Below are positions 49,906 through 63,372 of a DNA stretch of 64,000 nucleotides, one piece after another. Source of the DNA: Lucifuga dentata (lineage: Eukaryota > Chordata > Actinopteri > Ophidiiformes > Bythitidae); NCBI GenBank assembly GCA_014773175.1, contig VXCM01001409.1:62001-126000 (forward strand). The letters are read 5' to 3'. Each line of letters starts with the position of its first letter. The first letter of the stretch is position 1. Under the pieces are notes generated by a model that had not been told where the DNA came from, searched no databases, and saw nothing but the letters and a program-made list of their open reading frames with translations. A program made the translations under genes and the position numbers.

Positions 49906-52900
49906 ACATACAACTGCACAGTTGCATGCACAAAGATGTGGGAACACACGGACACACAAACACACAATTTGATGCACGCACACAGACACATACTATCATA
50001 CACCCACACTCTAACATTCCCATCCTGGTTACATCTCTGTGACAGCCAAAGCCTGTCAAGAACAGCGTGAGAAGAATTCTTCAGGGGAATCATTTCGCCC
50101 ACTCCTCTAAACCCACTGATGCAGCTGCAGGACAATCTGTGAGAAAACATCTTAAACACATAACCAAGTTATTACAGAGAATAAGAAGCTGGACCGAGGT
50201 GATATATCCATGTGTCTCTCAGGAGTGACGGTATCTCTTATATAAATGTTGCATTTAAACAGCCAACTAAAGATTTCATATCTAAAGCATCTAAAGCAAA
50301 CAATCTATCTGCTATTGTCCCAAACTACCACTGGAGCATGTGATAGTCAAAGATAGACAGATGAATGCTGAATGCTGTGTTGCTCATTCCAGTGAGCTGA
50401 TTCAAGCACCAAATAGTGACCTTTCGAGCATCGCACAAGCACTTTGAAACTTTCACAAAATGAATTTACAACCTCTTTGACCCTCTATCCTCCCTGTTCT
50501 TACTCTTTCTGTGTTAAAGACTAACAACATCAGCTTTGACGTGAAGTAGCAGCATGTACTAAACAGGAATGGAATGTAAACTGCAGAGAGCATTAAGTGG
50601 TTGAAAGCTTGACACATACTCTTCTCTTTGGGCAGAGTGGGCTGAGAAGATGGAGCCCACCAAGCACTACCAGGCACCAACAAAGCATGAGCTGTAGAAC
50701 CCCAGCACTCCCTTTGTTTGACCCCTAGCTATCTGGGGAGTAGGTGCAGAAGTATCAGCAGGCTTGCATTAAGATCACATCCATTTTAACACTTGGGTTA
50801 TATAATGAAGATATATATATATGTGCACATGTTGTCGATACTCTCCCTGAATAAAAGATAAAACTGTAAGGATACACAGTTTTCAATTCAATCTAATGTA
50901 TTAATTCACAATGTTTAGACATTATTTTGAGGTTTATGTTATCAGTATGAGAACAGTCCAAGCCTAATTTGAAAGATTAAAATAAATAAATCTTTAATGA
51001 CTGATACTCACATATAGGGAGGCTGTATTGTTTAGGGTGCCCTGAATGAATTGTTCAGGGTGCTCCAAATGAAATTTTCAGGATGCCCTGAATGATTCAG
51101 TTGCCCATCATTAGATAGGGACCCTGGAACATGCTTGGAATCATAGATATCTTACATGTTAGGGCTTTTTTTGAGTACCATTGGCCCAGTAGAGTAGAGA
51201 TGAGGTCAGCTATTTCTAATGTAAAATGTCATTTTTAATTAAAACAATGATAATTAAATTTAAACTGAACAAATTCTTAATTAAATAATTTTATTTGTAA
51301 AAAATTTCCATCAATAAATGCAATTTCCATCAATTTCATTTGATTTGATTCTCGGAAATTTCTCAGAAATTTCCAGTCATCTGATATACCACCAGGGACG
51401 CTTTAAGTACCACAGTGCTCCTCACATCACAGTTTGAGAACCACTGCCACTAGCATATTTAACAGCATACATAGCGATCTTCTACGGAGTGTTACATTCC
51501 AGGAAGTATGTTTTTAAAGAGTGATGACAGAGTAAGACAGATATTTTTTTTCTTATTCACACTTTGCAGGTACAAGAAACAACAAATAGTAATAACATAG
51601 CAGCTTTCTGTGCGTGTGTGAGAGACAGAAAGAGAGAGACGTGCCTGTGTGTTTAACCCTTGCATGGAGCAGTGGGTGAACTGATAACTGCCACTTCTGA
51701 CACTAAAACCTGTGCCTGGGCCCCTGTTGGATAAAGGGTCTGATGAGTGAGGTGCTTGTGCTCTCTGTGGCTCTCCGACATTTCCACAGGGATTAATCCA
51801 AAGTGACTGGACAGGGAGGAAGTGGAAGGAGGCTTCATTCAACAGACAAACACCCTCTGACAACTTGCTCGGATTGTCTTCTCGAAGTGTTCCATTATGA
51901 ATGCTGTGGCTGCAGAAAACACTTCAGGTTTTCTTGGAAGAGGGAACTTGTCGGGTGGAGGAAAGCGGGCTGGTGTGTAAAAACTAAGGGTTAAGCCTGC
52001 ATTTTTGAACACATGCTTGGAGTGCTTGCTAAACCGTCTTGCCCCAGGTCATTCACTCACTCTCCCACAAGGGCCACGCCATGAATTTTAGAATAAGTTG
52101 GGCTCCCACTGGAATTCTACTCTGGAGCAGCACTTTCTCAGCGCACATTGTCTTTTGGGATATGCTAGTTTTAGTACTGCACAGCAATACAGAAGATGCA
52201 ATATACTTCTGATTTGGTAGTGTGTATCCGGTGAGGACAAGCATGTACAGAGAGCTTAAGGTTGCAGTATACTTCATCCAACCTGCTTCGTTCGATTTGG
52301 TTGGAGACCATGTTGGGAAGCAACCTGTTTACATGTTTTCAGAATGTCCTCACTGGATGCTGAAGCAAAAAGCCCCTCATGAGCCCCTTTAATATATGTA
52401 GCATACCAGAACAAAGTTGAACTAGTTGGTGCAGTAATGTTCCTTGACTAGCCAAAGTTATGAATTTTGTCGGATGCAGTACTGTACCGTGTACTGATTG
52501 ACAGGTCTCTAGAGGACAATACTCACCCCTGCCCTTGAAATCTGTTTTCTTTCGAGTGCATGTTTTGAATAAGCAGTGAAATTACCTCAAAAAATATGTT
52601 AATTTGTGAAAAGTTGAAACCAAGAAGATGCAAATCAGTTCTGTCACTTTCATGAAAAATCATGTCTGTCGTGCCTTCACATGGTGAAACAAAGTAAACA
52701 ATAAGACATAAAGTCTTTTGTGTTTCTGCATCTACCCCCGCTCTCTGTGTGAGGTATTGTACAAGTTAAAATTCAAAGGCTGTCAGTGCTCTGCCAAGCA
52801 GTGCCTCCAGCTAGTCAGCATCAGCCACACAACCAAACACACTCTTCTCCCTTTACACCACACTCACTCTTTAGGGAAGCATTTGCAAATAAGCATCCCA

Positions 52901-55020
52901 ACCTGTGCAGACTTGCATAGAGCTACACAGGGAGAGAAAGGATGTTCACAGAGCTACAATTAAAGTGAGATGAATTACATAGAAGAAATGTAGATGCTGT
53001 AGGCTTTCGATTCTGTCTGCTGGAGTAAGAGAACAGTGGGATGAGCTAATGAATCCCTACCATGCACACAAACAAACACACACATGTATACGCTTACTAA
53101 GCCTAATGGGCTCAGAAGTCACAACATGTCATAAAACGTCGCCAGAATTAAATAGTGTGGTCACACAATCCTGTAATTTTAGCTTGCTTTTTGTATAAGA
53201 TCGATGGTATTTTCTACTTTGGATTTCATAACATTCTTTTTCTTTTTCTTTTTTTCTTTTTTTAGCAACTTGTTCAAATAATAATTCTAAGATCTTAGCG
53301 CAATGAAAATTTTGATGTGCAAGTTTCAGCAAATTATTGCAAACAAAGCATTTCTATAAATGAGACAGGAAGCATGATTTTCAACTCTGTATTTCAGAGG
53401 TGTGTGCATGCACATGTGTCATCTCCACCCTTTTCTGAATCAGCCTCAAACAGCACAATGTGCAACCTAAGACTGAGTCACTGCAATGTATTTTAGGCCA
53501 AAGGTTACAGCCTGGCGACATAACGGCCAGACAGAGAACTGAGATCGTAACTTGGCCTGTGAAACAAGACACGCTGGGTTAATGCTAACTGAAATGTTAC
53601 CTCTGATGGGCTTTTTTTTTAGCATCAATAACAGCAGAATGACAAGACTTAGAGTCATTGTAAAGAACAGAAGAGCAAAACTAAAAAGATTGTAAAAGCT
53701 TGGAAGAAATGGGTAGGGAAGGAGTTTTCCTTGCAGAGCTTGGATATTCTTTACAGGTAGGTAGCTGTTTTTAAATGCTGTACTATTCTGAGTTTTCACT
53801 GTGGGTGGGTTAATAGAGTGTGAACACATTCCACCCAAAACTCTCAAGGCGTGAAGAGCCAGATGACACCTTCAAAAGGCCCTTCTTTTCAATTATCACC
53901 CAGCAAGGGCCCCAGCAGGACAATGCATCAACAGACCACCTAAGCTCGCAGACACAGCTCGCTCAGTGGCGGACTCCTGAGGGACCCCCATCCTCAATGA
54001 ACAAAGGACCTGAGACCACCCCCTTGTTTACACACTCAGACGTCAAGAAATGCACCCACATGCACTGACGACTGCCAGCACACGCATACACTAACACTGG
54101 AAACACAACTCATTAAGAGGCACACATTATCGGCCCACTGTTTGAGCCAGGAATGAACCTATTCTGTTTTAATAGGCCTCTGCAGTTTGTGGGGAAAGTC
54201 TAGTTTATTGGTTTAGAGGTTTAGCTCTTAAAACTACTGGCGCTCTTATTGGGAGGTAAATATTCCGATGAATGCTCAGACAAGTCAGAGATGAAATGTT
54301 CAACTTTAGGATGGTGCATTTCAATACAGCAAAAACAAAATCTTTATGAAAGCATTCTAAAATGAATATGTGTTATTGGTATGATCGAACTGACCATGAT
54401 TGAATACCCAAAGACACATAGAAGATGATATCTTGCACATCAAACATAAACACACTGTCAGGGTATTTCATATGGTCTATAAATAGTGAGCGTGTGTGTA
54501 TGTTTCCGGTAACAGTACTGAGAGAGTGACCTGCCAGGAGGAGAGGACTGAGGGGCCGACTCCTGTTCCCTCAGACGACAGCTGACAGGCGAGGTGCTGA
54601 GACTGGTGGCAGCTTGAAGAGGAAGAGGTGCTCCAGCAGGGCCTGTTTATTTGTACCGGAAAGAGACCCTTGAATATGGTGCTGCATTATTTAAGAAGTT
54701 TCCTTTCCTTTCCACTGGATAACTCAAAGCATGGATCTGAGGTATCATAAACTACAGCTGACACTGCAGTATGTCATCACCTCAGCACAAGGATTGACTT
54801 GTTTGATGGTGAACAGCGCAAACTAACTTGAGCTGCAGAAAATTAACGCAAGAATATTGCAGATTTGTTTCTGCAATAGGAAAAAAGGGCCAAAGTCTTT
54901 ATGCTAGAGCCTGACTGATATTGGACGATATTATGAAAAGCCAAGATTAGCCCAAAATATCAGGCTGATACCTTGCACTGGTATGTCTGTGTCTGTCAGG
55001 CTCTACTTTTATGTAAGCCA

Positions 55021-55060
55021 AAAAAAAAAAATAATAATAATAATAATAATAATAATAATT
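55021..55060 (+). repeat. A-run followed by (ATA)n microsatellite
   Basis: Ten A followed by about ten AAT units. Confidence 0.9.
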
Positions 55061-56510
55061 AATGAAAAATATGGAAAAATGTATAATTTGTAGAAACTGA
55101 GAATTCAGCGTATATTCCTGTTACATTCATTGATTTCAAATGGGTCTGAAATAGCAGCTCATTTAAATATGGTGGTTATGTAAAATCTATGAGATTAGAT
55201 AATATTTCTTACTCACTGACCAGTGCTATTGTGTTGATTTAAAGGTTTATGGGTTCGTCAGACAGGAAGTAGCAGCAGCTGTTTAATGGCTGTGAAGCTC
55301 TGGTTTCCCCACATTGGTGGTGGTAGCAGCAGTGTTATTAACGTTTACCCTTCTCTCTCCCCTCGCCTCAGGACCAACTAATCTGACACCACCTGTTGAC
55401 TTGGCCTTACTTGCATTGTTCCAACAATGCCAACAGGCCAGAATCAACTCACTTCCCCTTGTGTATCATACTTGATTATTTCATCATTCCACTGTGTGGG
55501 AAAAGTAGGCTAAGTAGACCTTTCCAAGTACACAGTTTATGCAATCTTTTCTGGAACAAATTGCCATATGTAAAGCTGTCTGATTTCTAGGTGAGGTGCA
55601 GAAATGAGTATTGCCTGAATGATAAATTGCACATGAGCTGACTTCATGAGAATGCCTCAGAGAGAGAACAGCCTCCAGCCCTTTGGCCGGGAACAGAATG
55701 CCCTCCCGGCCTCCTGGCCGGAGGGAATAATTTCATGTTGGTAAAGCCACTTTCCACAAGTTCCCAAGGTCATGCTATTTGGAATGGCGATCTCATAATT
55801 AACTGGGATTTGGAGGGGGTACCATGGTGAGGCTTTTGGAACGCTAAGCAGTTCCAACATGTTGAGCATCTCAAACCGCGAGTTTTGAACAGTCTTTCTT
55901 TGGTAACCCGAGATGCACTTTCAGCTTAGGACATCACAACAAAACCTGCTGTTAACTGAGCGCAACTCTTTGTTGGATGCCATCTGCACATCAAAGTCTT
56001 CTATTTTCCCACAACTTTTTCAACATTACTGTGCATGCTCTGCCAAGTCTTAAAAAAATAAAGTGAGCTGAAGCGATCGCCTAGGAGAACAAAAATATTC
56101 TTCCTCTGCTGTTTATGACATTAACACAAACATTGTACAGTTGAAGAAGAAAAGATGACCCTGCTACTCTCCAGATGTTCTACGCTGCAGAGTAAACAAG
56201 ATGCTGCAGCATGATATTGACAAAAATCAACAAAGCCGAGATCTGGAGGATTGGGAAGAAGCCGAGAAGGTATTCAGAGGTTATCCCTGTTTTTCAAGAA
56301 CCTCCTCCATCCTCCCTGCTGGAAATTACCTGACAGCTGTTTTGGCTAACCTGTACGCCATGGGAACGCCAGCTGTGGGAGTAGACAACAGACCAGAGTA
56401 CAAGAAATCTGATCCAGCCTGGTCTCACTCTAACAGGAGTACATATCCATGGGCAACAAGAAAAGGTCAGCTTTCATCACAGCCCACACGGACAGGGATG
56501 AAAACATTCT

Positions 56511-57185
56511 TTAAAGGACCATGCTGGTGATTTTGGATGTTTTAGCCCAGGGGTAGGCAACCTGTGGCTCTTTTGCCTATCTCCTGTGGCTCCATGTGTG
56601 GCTTTGACAAAAAATTATATGGAAATTAATTATATGGAAATGAACAATTGTTATTTTTTAACAGTTTAATTTTTATTTATCATTGTTGTAAGTAACCAAT
56701 AGCAAGAGAGAGTCAAGACTAGCCATTTATGTATACATCCACGCTAGCCACCGTTATTGAGGTTTGGCAAAATTAAGAGGAAAAGGCACCGGGTGGTAGA
56801 CGTAGGCTATGATGCATATTATAGTTGATGAAATATTAAAACATTTTTTTTTTTAAATTCTAGAAGATCTGTAGTTCTATAATTTCATAAATTCAACAAA
56901 ACATGTTATTATTGTTATGGAAATGCAAATTTAAAGTACCAAATAATCATAAATCGCCCACTGCAGAGTAGTCACATGATAAAACATTTTAATGAATGCT
57001 CATTTACATCTGTGAGTAATATTGATAGGTTAATTTAGACTTAATAGGCTGTTACCTTCATTATAAAGCTCAAATATGTTTTGTGGCTCCAGACAATTTT
57101 TTTTTTTTTTTTGCCAAAAATGGCCCTTTTGATAGTAAAGGTTGCCCACCCCTGTTTTATCCCAATACATACCACCTCTCCATGT
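56511..57185. mobile_element. MITE remnant split by a hAT-type element (56548-57154)
   Basis: The outer MITE starts TTAAAGGACCATGCTGGTGA and resumes after the insert with CCAATACATACC. The inserted element begins CAGGGGTAGGCAACCTGTGG and ends GGTTGCCCACCCCTG, inverted termini typical of hAT transposons. It is flanked by an 8-nt target duplication with one mismatch (TTTTAGCC / TTTTATCC). The interior is AT-rich with no transposase, so it is non-autonomous. Confidence 0.75.
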
Positions 57186-57351
57186 CCACATCTGTTGTAC
57201 AGTGCACTCTGCAAAACTAGCATTTCCCAACATATGTATGTCGAGAAAGTTCTGTGATTAGACAGTCATTTCATAGAGACCATAGCACATAACCAGAACC
57301 TCTTCTCTACTAATATGATTAATTCATTCAAACATGGGAAAGCACTGTGGC

Positions 57352-57654
57352 TGAACCCTCATTTAAAGTAGTCACAGTTATGAGTCATTACAAGGAACTC
57401 TATTATGAATGCCCTCAGNTGAACCCTCATTTAAAGTAGTCACAGTTATGAGTCATTACAAGGAACTCTATTATGAATGCCCTCATTCATAATAAGTCAT
57501 AAAATAATGCCCTCATTCAAGCTGTTTCCGCATTACATACAGTAAGCTTTGACAGAACAATGCCATAAACTAATGCCGCAGCAATCNAGCTGTTTCCGCA
57601 TTACATACAGTAAGCTTTGACAGAACAATGCCATAAACTAATGCCGCAGCAATC
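57352..57654 (+). repeat. Two assembly-type direct duplications around single Ns
   Basis: Segment 57352-57417 is repeated at 57420-57485 around 'n' 57419. Segment 57520-57586 is repeated at 57588-57654 around 'n' 57587. Identical flanks around one N indicate unmerged contig overlaps rather than biology. Confidence 0.8.
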
Positions 57655-60600
57655 AGTACAAAGTCATTTCATTTACCAGCATATTTTCTAAGTAATCTTT
57701 TTGGATGTAGTTCTAAACAAGACAAGATGGAACATACTGCCCATGCCTGCTGGAGGAATTGGCAAAATCTAAAAATTCAGTTCCAGAGCAGTGTTTTCAT
57801 CAACAACTGGTGGGTGCCAGGATGCCATATCCATGCATACTGCCAAAAAATGCTGCTCTTATTATCTTAAGAATTTGTCTAAATGAGGTCTTGGTTTGAT
57901 TATGGAAATATATGCTTGTAAACACACGCACTCATCCACCGCTTTTGGTGGAATAGTGGGATTGACTGAAGGGGGTTTCCTGCAGGAGAGCAGTGAGGAT
58001 GAAGGGAAGACATCTCTCAGAAATCTATGTCAAGGACCACATGCTGTGTAGTTCCATGTATGCAAACAGGAGAGCTTGGGGAGAACAGAGGTGGAATTCC
58101 AGGGGGAGATAAAAATACCTCAGGAGCTGCGTAGCTGCAGGTGTTATTACACCCTCCTACAGAGGCCCTGCAGAGTGGGTGCAGGACAGATCACAGAGCA
58201 AGTACAGCAGGGAGACTGCTCAAGATTTCCAGGCATTTACCAGTTCAGAGGTCACAATTTCAGAAAAGTCATGGCTTCCTATGATATATTTTTAAGTTAC
58301 AAAGCCATGTACGAATTGTAGGCAAACTTCACTGATGAACTCCTCCAAAGCTAAACATTAAAATATTCATAACAGCTTTGTGTTTACCTCTGTGTAGTAA
58401 CCCAAATGAATCTGGCTGACATTTTCAAAGATGCTTTTGTCTCCCATACATAAAACCCTATACAATTTCCAGATCCATCGTCAGAGAGGTTCAGTACAGT
58501 AGACTGTGTGCTGCTGTGCTTGGTGCTTGGCAATTCTCTCACCTCCCCATTTGAGGTTTGAGCTGGATAAGAATCAATAAACACTGAAGAAAGCCATGCT
58601 TCAGAAAATGTTCTGAGTGGTGGCAGGCACGGCCAACTGGAACTCAGCATACTGGCACACCCACATCTGTGCAGCCCACTAAGATCTCTCCAAATTAATG
58701 TAAAATATACAGTAGGTATGTGTACCTCCGGGTCTACCTACCTCAGGGTAGGCATGTGTAGCTCAGGGTACCTCAGGGATATAATGCAGATAGTAGAAAT
58801 ACAAACAGAGTTCGCAGTTAACCCAGTTTCCTATTCATCATAACTTTCACGTTGCATTTTTACCTTCTAGAATAGCAATTTAACAATTTTGTTTAGACAG
58901 CATCCAGTTTTAATGACCAAATAAGGCATGGAGGTTTTGAAGCAAATCAGCCCACACTCCTGCAAGCAAGATGTGACCTTAAGCTTCAGCCTAAGGAGGG
59001 ACTTTCCTTCAGGTTTTCTTTTCTACTTAGTGAGGGGAAGTCATTTATTTCCCCCAATCCAGAGATCAAGGCAAATCTTAGCCATCCTCCAAACAGCCAG
59101 TGAGCACTGGTTCTTTCAGGATACCCTAAAGCAGGGAAAAGTGAACATTCCTGAAGCCAATTATTGGGTTCAACATGTGAGAGGGGATCAGGTGCCCACT
59201 TTGTCTGCATGAAATCCATGGTTCCTGATTGGCTCTTGCAATCTCCATTTACCATCTAAACCCCCTTATTTAGACTCCCTCTGTCACCCCCAGACAAAGG
59301 ATCAAGGAGGTGGACACTTGTGAAGAAGTGGATTATCTCTTCTAGGAGCTGGTTCAAGGAGAAAGATCTGCAGAATTTGAATGATGTGAAGGTTGGATTT
59401 CAGCAGATGTAAAACGCCAACCCATAAACAGAACTAATTACCTGTATTAAGCTTGTTTTATGTTTGACGAGTCCGCAAGACATCAGTCCGCACAGACAAA
59501 TTGACGTCACACAGAAAGACACACCCCGTTACATCAGATCTGTAAGGGGCCTTTTCACCTGTCGCATACATCCAGAAAATTGGTGGAGCTGCTAGTGGTA
59601 GAGATTCGTAAATACAGCACAACCTGTACATCCCTTTAATAAAACATCATTGAGACAGCCAGATGACAATGACTGGCATGAAATATCACAAAATCTTGGA
59701 AAAGAAGAGGCATTGTGCCAGAAGGCATAGAAAATTTTAAGAGACCGATATGTGAAAGTTAAAAGAAAATAAAAGGGAGAAGGGGGACCCCAGGAGGGAC
59801 AAACAAGACATCAGCTCTTCCTCATGAAAATCACCCATTATGGGTGATGCCATTTGTAAACAATGGACTTCTTCTATGATACTATGTGCTGTAGGCGCGA
59901 GTTTTTGATACACTGTCGTCAACAGTTTGGAATCATGTTGGTTTGTCACAAGGAGAAATCCACACAGAGTATAAAAGCTTCATACGTCTGTTCATCATGT
60001 TTCCACATCAGTTTGTATCATGAAAACATCACACGGAAAGCATAACTGAGCCTTTACTTGGTAACTATGCCATTATAGGCTAATGTTTAATTTTTCCATC
60101 TTTTTTTCACTGTATTCTACTAAATCTTGGCCTTTGTAAAAACCATAAATGCCCCTTCTGAATTTATCTTAATATGACAAGCAGAACAATCAATCTCTTG
60201 TCAATGAGTAGGAATTATGAGAATACTAACTTGGCTAAAAGTGGTATAAACTTTTAACAGGCCTTGGCAGCTGTGGTTTCAACAGTAAAACACTTGACAA
60301 GAAGTTCATTTTGCTGCTGCAACGCCTCCAACTTTTAGAAACAAGTATGGAAATCCAAGTCCAGCTCAGTGCAGACTTTGGATAAGCAAACTTAGAGAGT
60401 GCAGGATGAAGATATGGTTATGAATGAGGGCTGGGGGAAAAGCTGATGGCTGAGAGATAAACAGTAGTCCACTCAAACTGCTTGTCCAAGGTCAACAAGA
60501 GGGTCTGCAAGGGCCCAATGAGACTTCTATGACTTGTACAAAACATTAAAAAAAAATAAAGATGAAACATTCCAGAATCAGTCATGCTTCAAGCTACAAC

Positions 60601-61328
60601 ATTCTGTATTTAGTTACTAAGCACAATAACCCAAATATTAACTCAGCAAGATCGGGAATCTTCCTGTCTAGACTGTTTCCCTGGAGGGATCATTCACTGT
60701 GTAACAGCCTGAAACTCAGGTTGTGATGTGGTTTCAGAGGTCATGATTCACAGATTGATTCAAAAAGCTAATTAACCACTTTTATAACATGTCAGATTGT
60801 CACACACATCTGGTTTACATGCTCCTCACACTCACCCAGAGCTTCCAAATGCAACAGGTAAAACATAAAACCAAATTTCTTTGGCTATGTGGATAAATCT
60901 ACAAACATTATTTGTATAGTAAAAGTAGAAAATGAGCAATTCTATCATCCTGATGACAATCCTGTGTCCCTGGGAAGTGGAGGAAGGAATTCCCCCAGAC
61001 AAGACCACGCCTACTGGACACTTCGCTTTCAGAGCCAGATAAAATCCCTGAGCTAATTTAAACACTTCCTTCACTTAACTTACCCTTCCTCTCAAAGATA
61101 CTCCCAAAATAAACTGTCTGCACGTTCAGAGCAGAACAATACCTGAATGCAAACACAACATTCCCTGTAGACATAAACAGATTCAATTACAATGAATTTA
61201 TCTCAGTTATATTTACAGAGAGACTATCTCAGATAATCATTTATCCGTATGTAAGCTTGCTGAATTATCAACACAGAAGAGCATGCTTTATATCACATAT
61301 TCACATTAAAATGACTACTGAAAACTCA

Positions 61329-62184
61329 TTTATGGATTTATTATACTGGATGCATTTCTTTTGGTGTAAACCTCAAGTTTTGTTATTTAGACAATTTTCA
61401 ACGAATACTCCCCACTATATTACACTATTAAAATGACTACTGAAAACTCTATATCCACACGACTACAGTAAATACAGTAGGTCAATATTGAACAAGCAAG
61501 TAGCTCTGCAATGCAATTGCCATTGCAATGACCACTTAGGATAATACATTTAACATTCGTCTTTCTTACTTCCAAATAAGAGCTTTAGATAATATGGACA
61601 GGGGAAATGTTTAGAGATTGAAATAAAAAAGATCCCGTAAGATTATACAGTAGTTATGTCTGAACTAATGAGTAATATTCCCAGCATTAGGTAATTGGAA
61701 CCACAAGCCTTTATTGAGGCTGGTCATTGCAGACATTTACCTTCCAAGCAATACTCTATAAGAGCTTTTAACAATCCTGGTCCTGTGGTTTGTAAAACGC
61801 TCATTACAATTAGCTAGGACATAAAAACAGGCATTAAACCTGAAAAAGGTGGGTCAATTTTACAGGAGCCCTTAAACTATGACCTTTAACCCTTATCCTT
61901 CAGGATTTATAGGTAGTAATACTGAAGTAATAAGTAAGTTACTTCAGTATGACTATAAGTTGAAGTAATACTGCAACTCCGAGCAGTGCATATAGAATTC
62001 AATGAGTTAAATGTTGACATCAACATTTTATGAAAGTAAAGGACTAATCTAAAATGAAGCTGTCAGGGCAGATCAGGATTTATGGATTTATTATACTGGA
62101 TGCATTTCTTTTGGTGTAAACTTCAAGTTTTGCTATTTAGACAATTTTCAACGAATACTCCCCACTATATTACACTATTAAAAA
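61329..62184 (+). repeat. Pair of 106-nt direct repeats (61329-61434 and 62079-62184)
   Basis: Both copies start TTTATGGATTTATTATACTG and end TATATTACACTATTAAAA, with only two visible differences. A 23-nt piece (attaaaatgactactgaaaactc) also occurs on both sides of the first copy (near 61306 and 61428). No 'n' lies nearby, so this looks like a genuine local duplication. Confidence 0.75.
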
Positions 62185-63348
62185 CAAGGAAAATAACAAA
62201 AAAATCATAATATATCCCTTTTAATAACAATCTACAACCATGTCATATAGGGACTAAGGGGATGCATTTGGCTTTGTACCAAATATACAACAAACCTGAG
62301 GGCTGAGATCTGACAACCATAAACAAAGTCTGGGAGTATCTTCCTCTCAACAGTTGACAGATGAATTTCACCTGTCCTCATAATTCAACAACAGGCCTTA
62401 ATTTGAAGGTGTGCTCACACCTACAAAGACATCTGTTTGCCAGAGGTTTATGCAATAATACAAGAAAGCAGGAGGGCTAACCTGCCCATTCATTGGAAGC
62501 AGATGTGAGGGATCCATTTCCTACTATAATAAGAGGTAATTACAGGCAAGGGGCCCTGTGTGTCCGTGTGAAAACACACGGAGCTCCGGTGGTTAATCAG
62601 TGAAGCGAGAGCCAGGCAGGTATGAGAGAAGTCAGTGAAACTAACTGCAGTCTGCTCTGTGTGTGACTCATCACTGTGCTAATGGACAAGCCAGTGCAAG
62701 CCAGTTCACGACCTTTCAAGGGAAAAAAGAGAGGAAAGAGGATAATTTAGGCCTCAGCTTTCACCAGTGATGTGACATCACTTCTTCTGCCCTTCTTTCT
62801 TTTAGTTCTTTACAGTTAAAACCTTCTCTGTTAGCCTATGAGCTGATAATATAAGAGCAGCAATTATTTCAACATATATAACTGTGTTATCATATGGCAT
62901 CACACATCATCTTTTCTGTTCTTTTGCCTCTATTCAAAGATTGCCTAAAGTATTGAAGTCAGCAAAGACTTGCTCCTCAGCTTGATTCCAAGTATTCCTG
63001 CCCAGAGGGCTGAATGACAGCAAAGCATGAGCAAAGAAAGCCTCAGTGGGTGTGGTTGGTGTCAGGCACCCTCGTACAAAGTAGCCAATCCCCTAGAATA
63101 CAGCAATACTGAAAATAAAATAACATAAACTGATATTCTGAATAAATGTGTTAAAAAGAACTACAGACTGTTTTCTGTCACTTAAGTTCTTCTGTTTTAG
63201 GGACAGATGTTTTTTTGTAGCTTGCAAACAGATTCAGGAAGGTCATGCTCCACCCCTGGGTAGGAGCAGAAATGCTGACTGGCCTTCAGAGACTCAGCAC
63301 CAAGGCCTGACCAGACCATAATCTCTGCCTGTCTGGCCAACTCTTCCT

Positions 63349-63372
63349 AAAAAAAAAAAAAAAAAAAAAAAA
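63349..63372 (+). repeat. Poly-A tract
   Basis: Twenty-four consecutive A. It could be the tail of a retroposed sequence, but no clear element lies upstream. Confidence 0.85.

Noticed and set aside
50620..50641. 22-nt segment with good acceptor and GTATGT donor upstream of domain I
   Set aside because: Not symmetric, too short to judge, and its phase cannot be tied to any known first exon.
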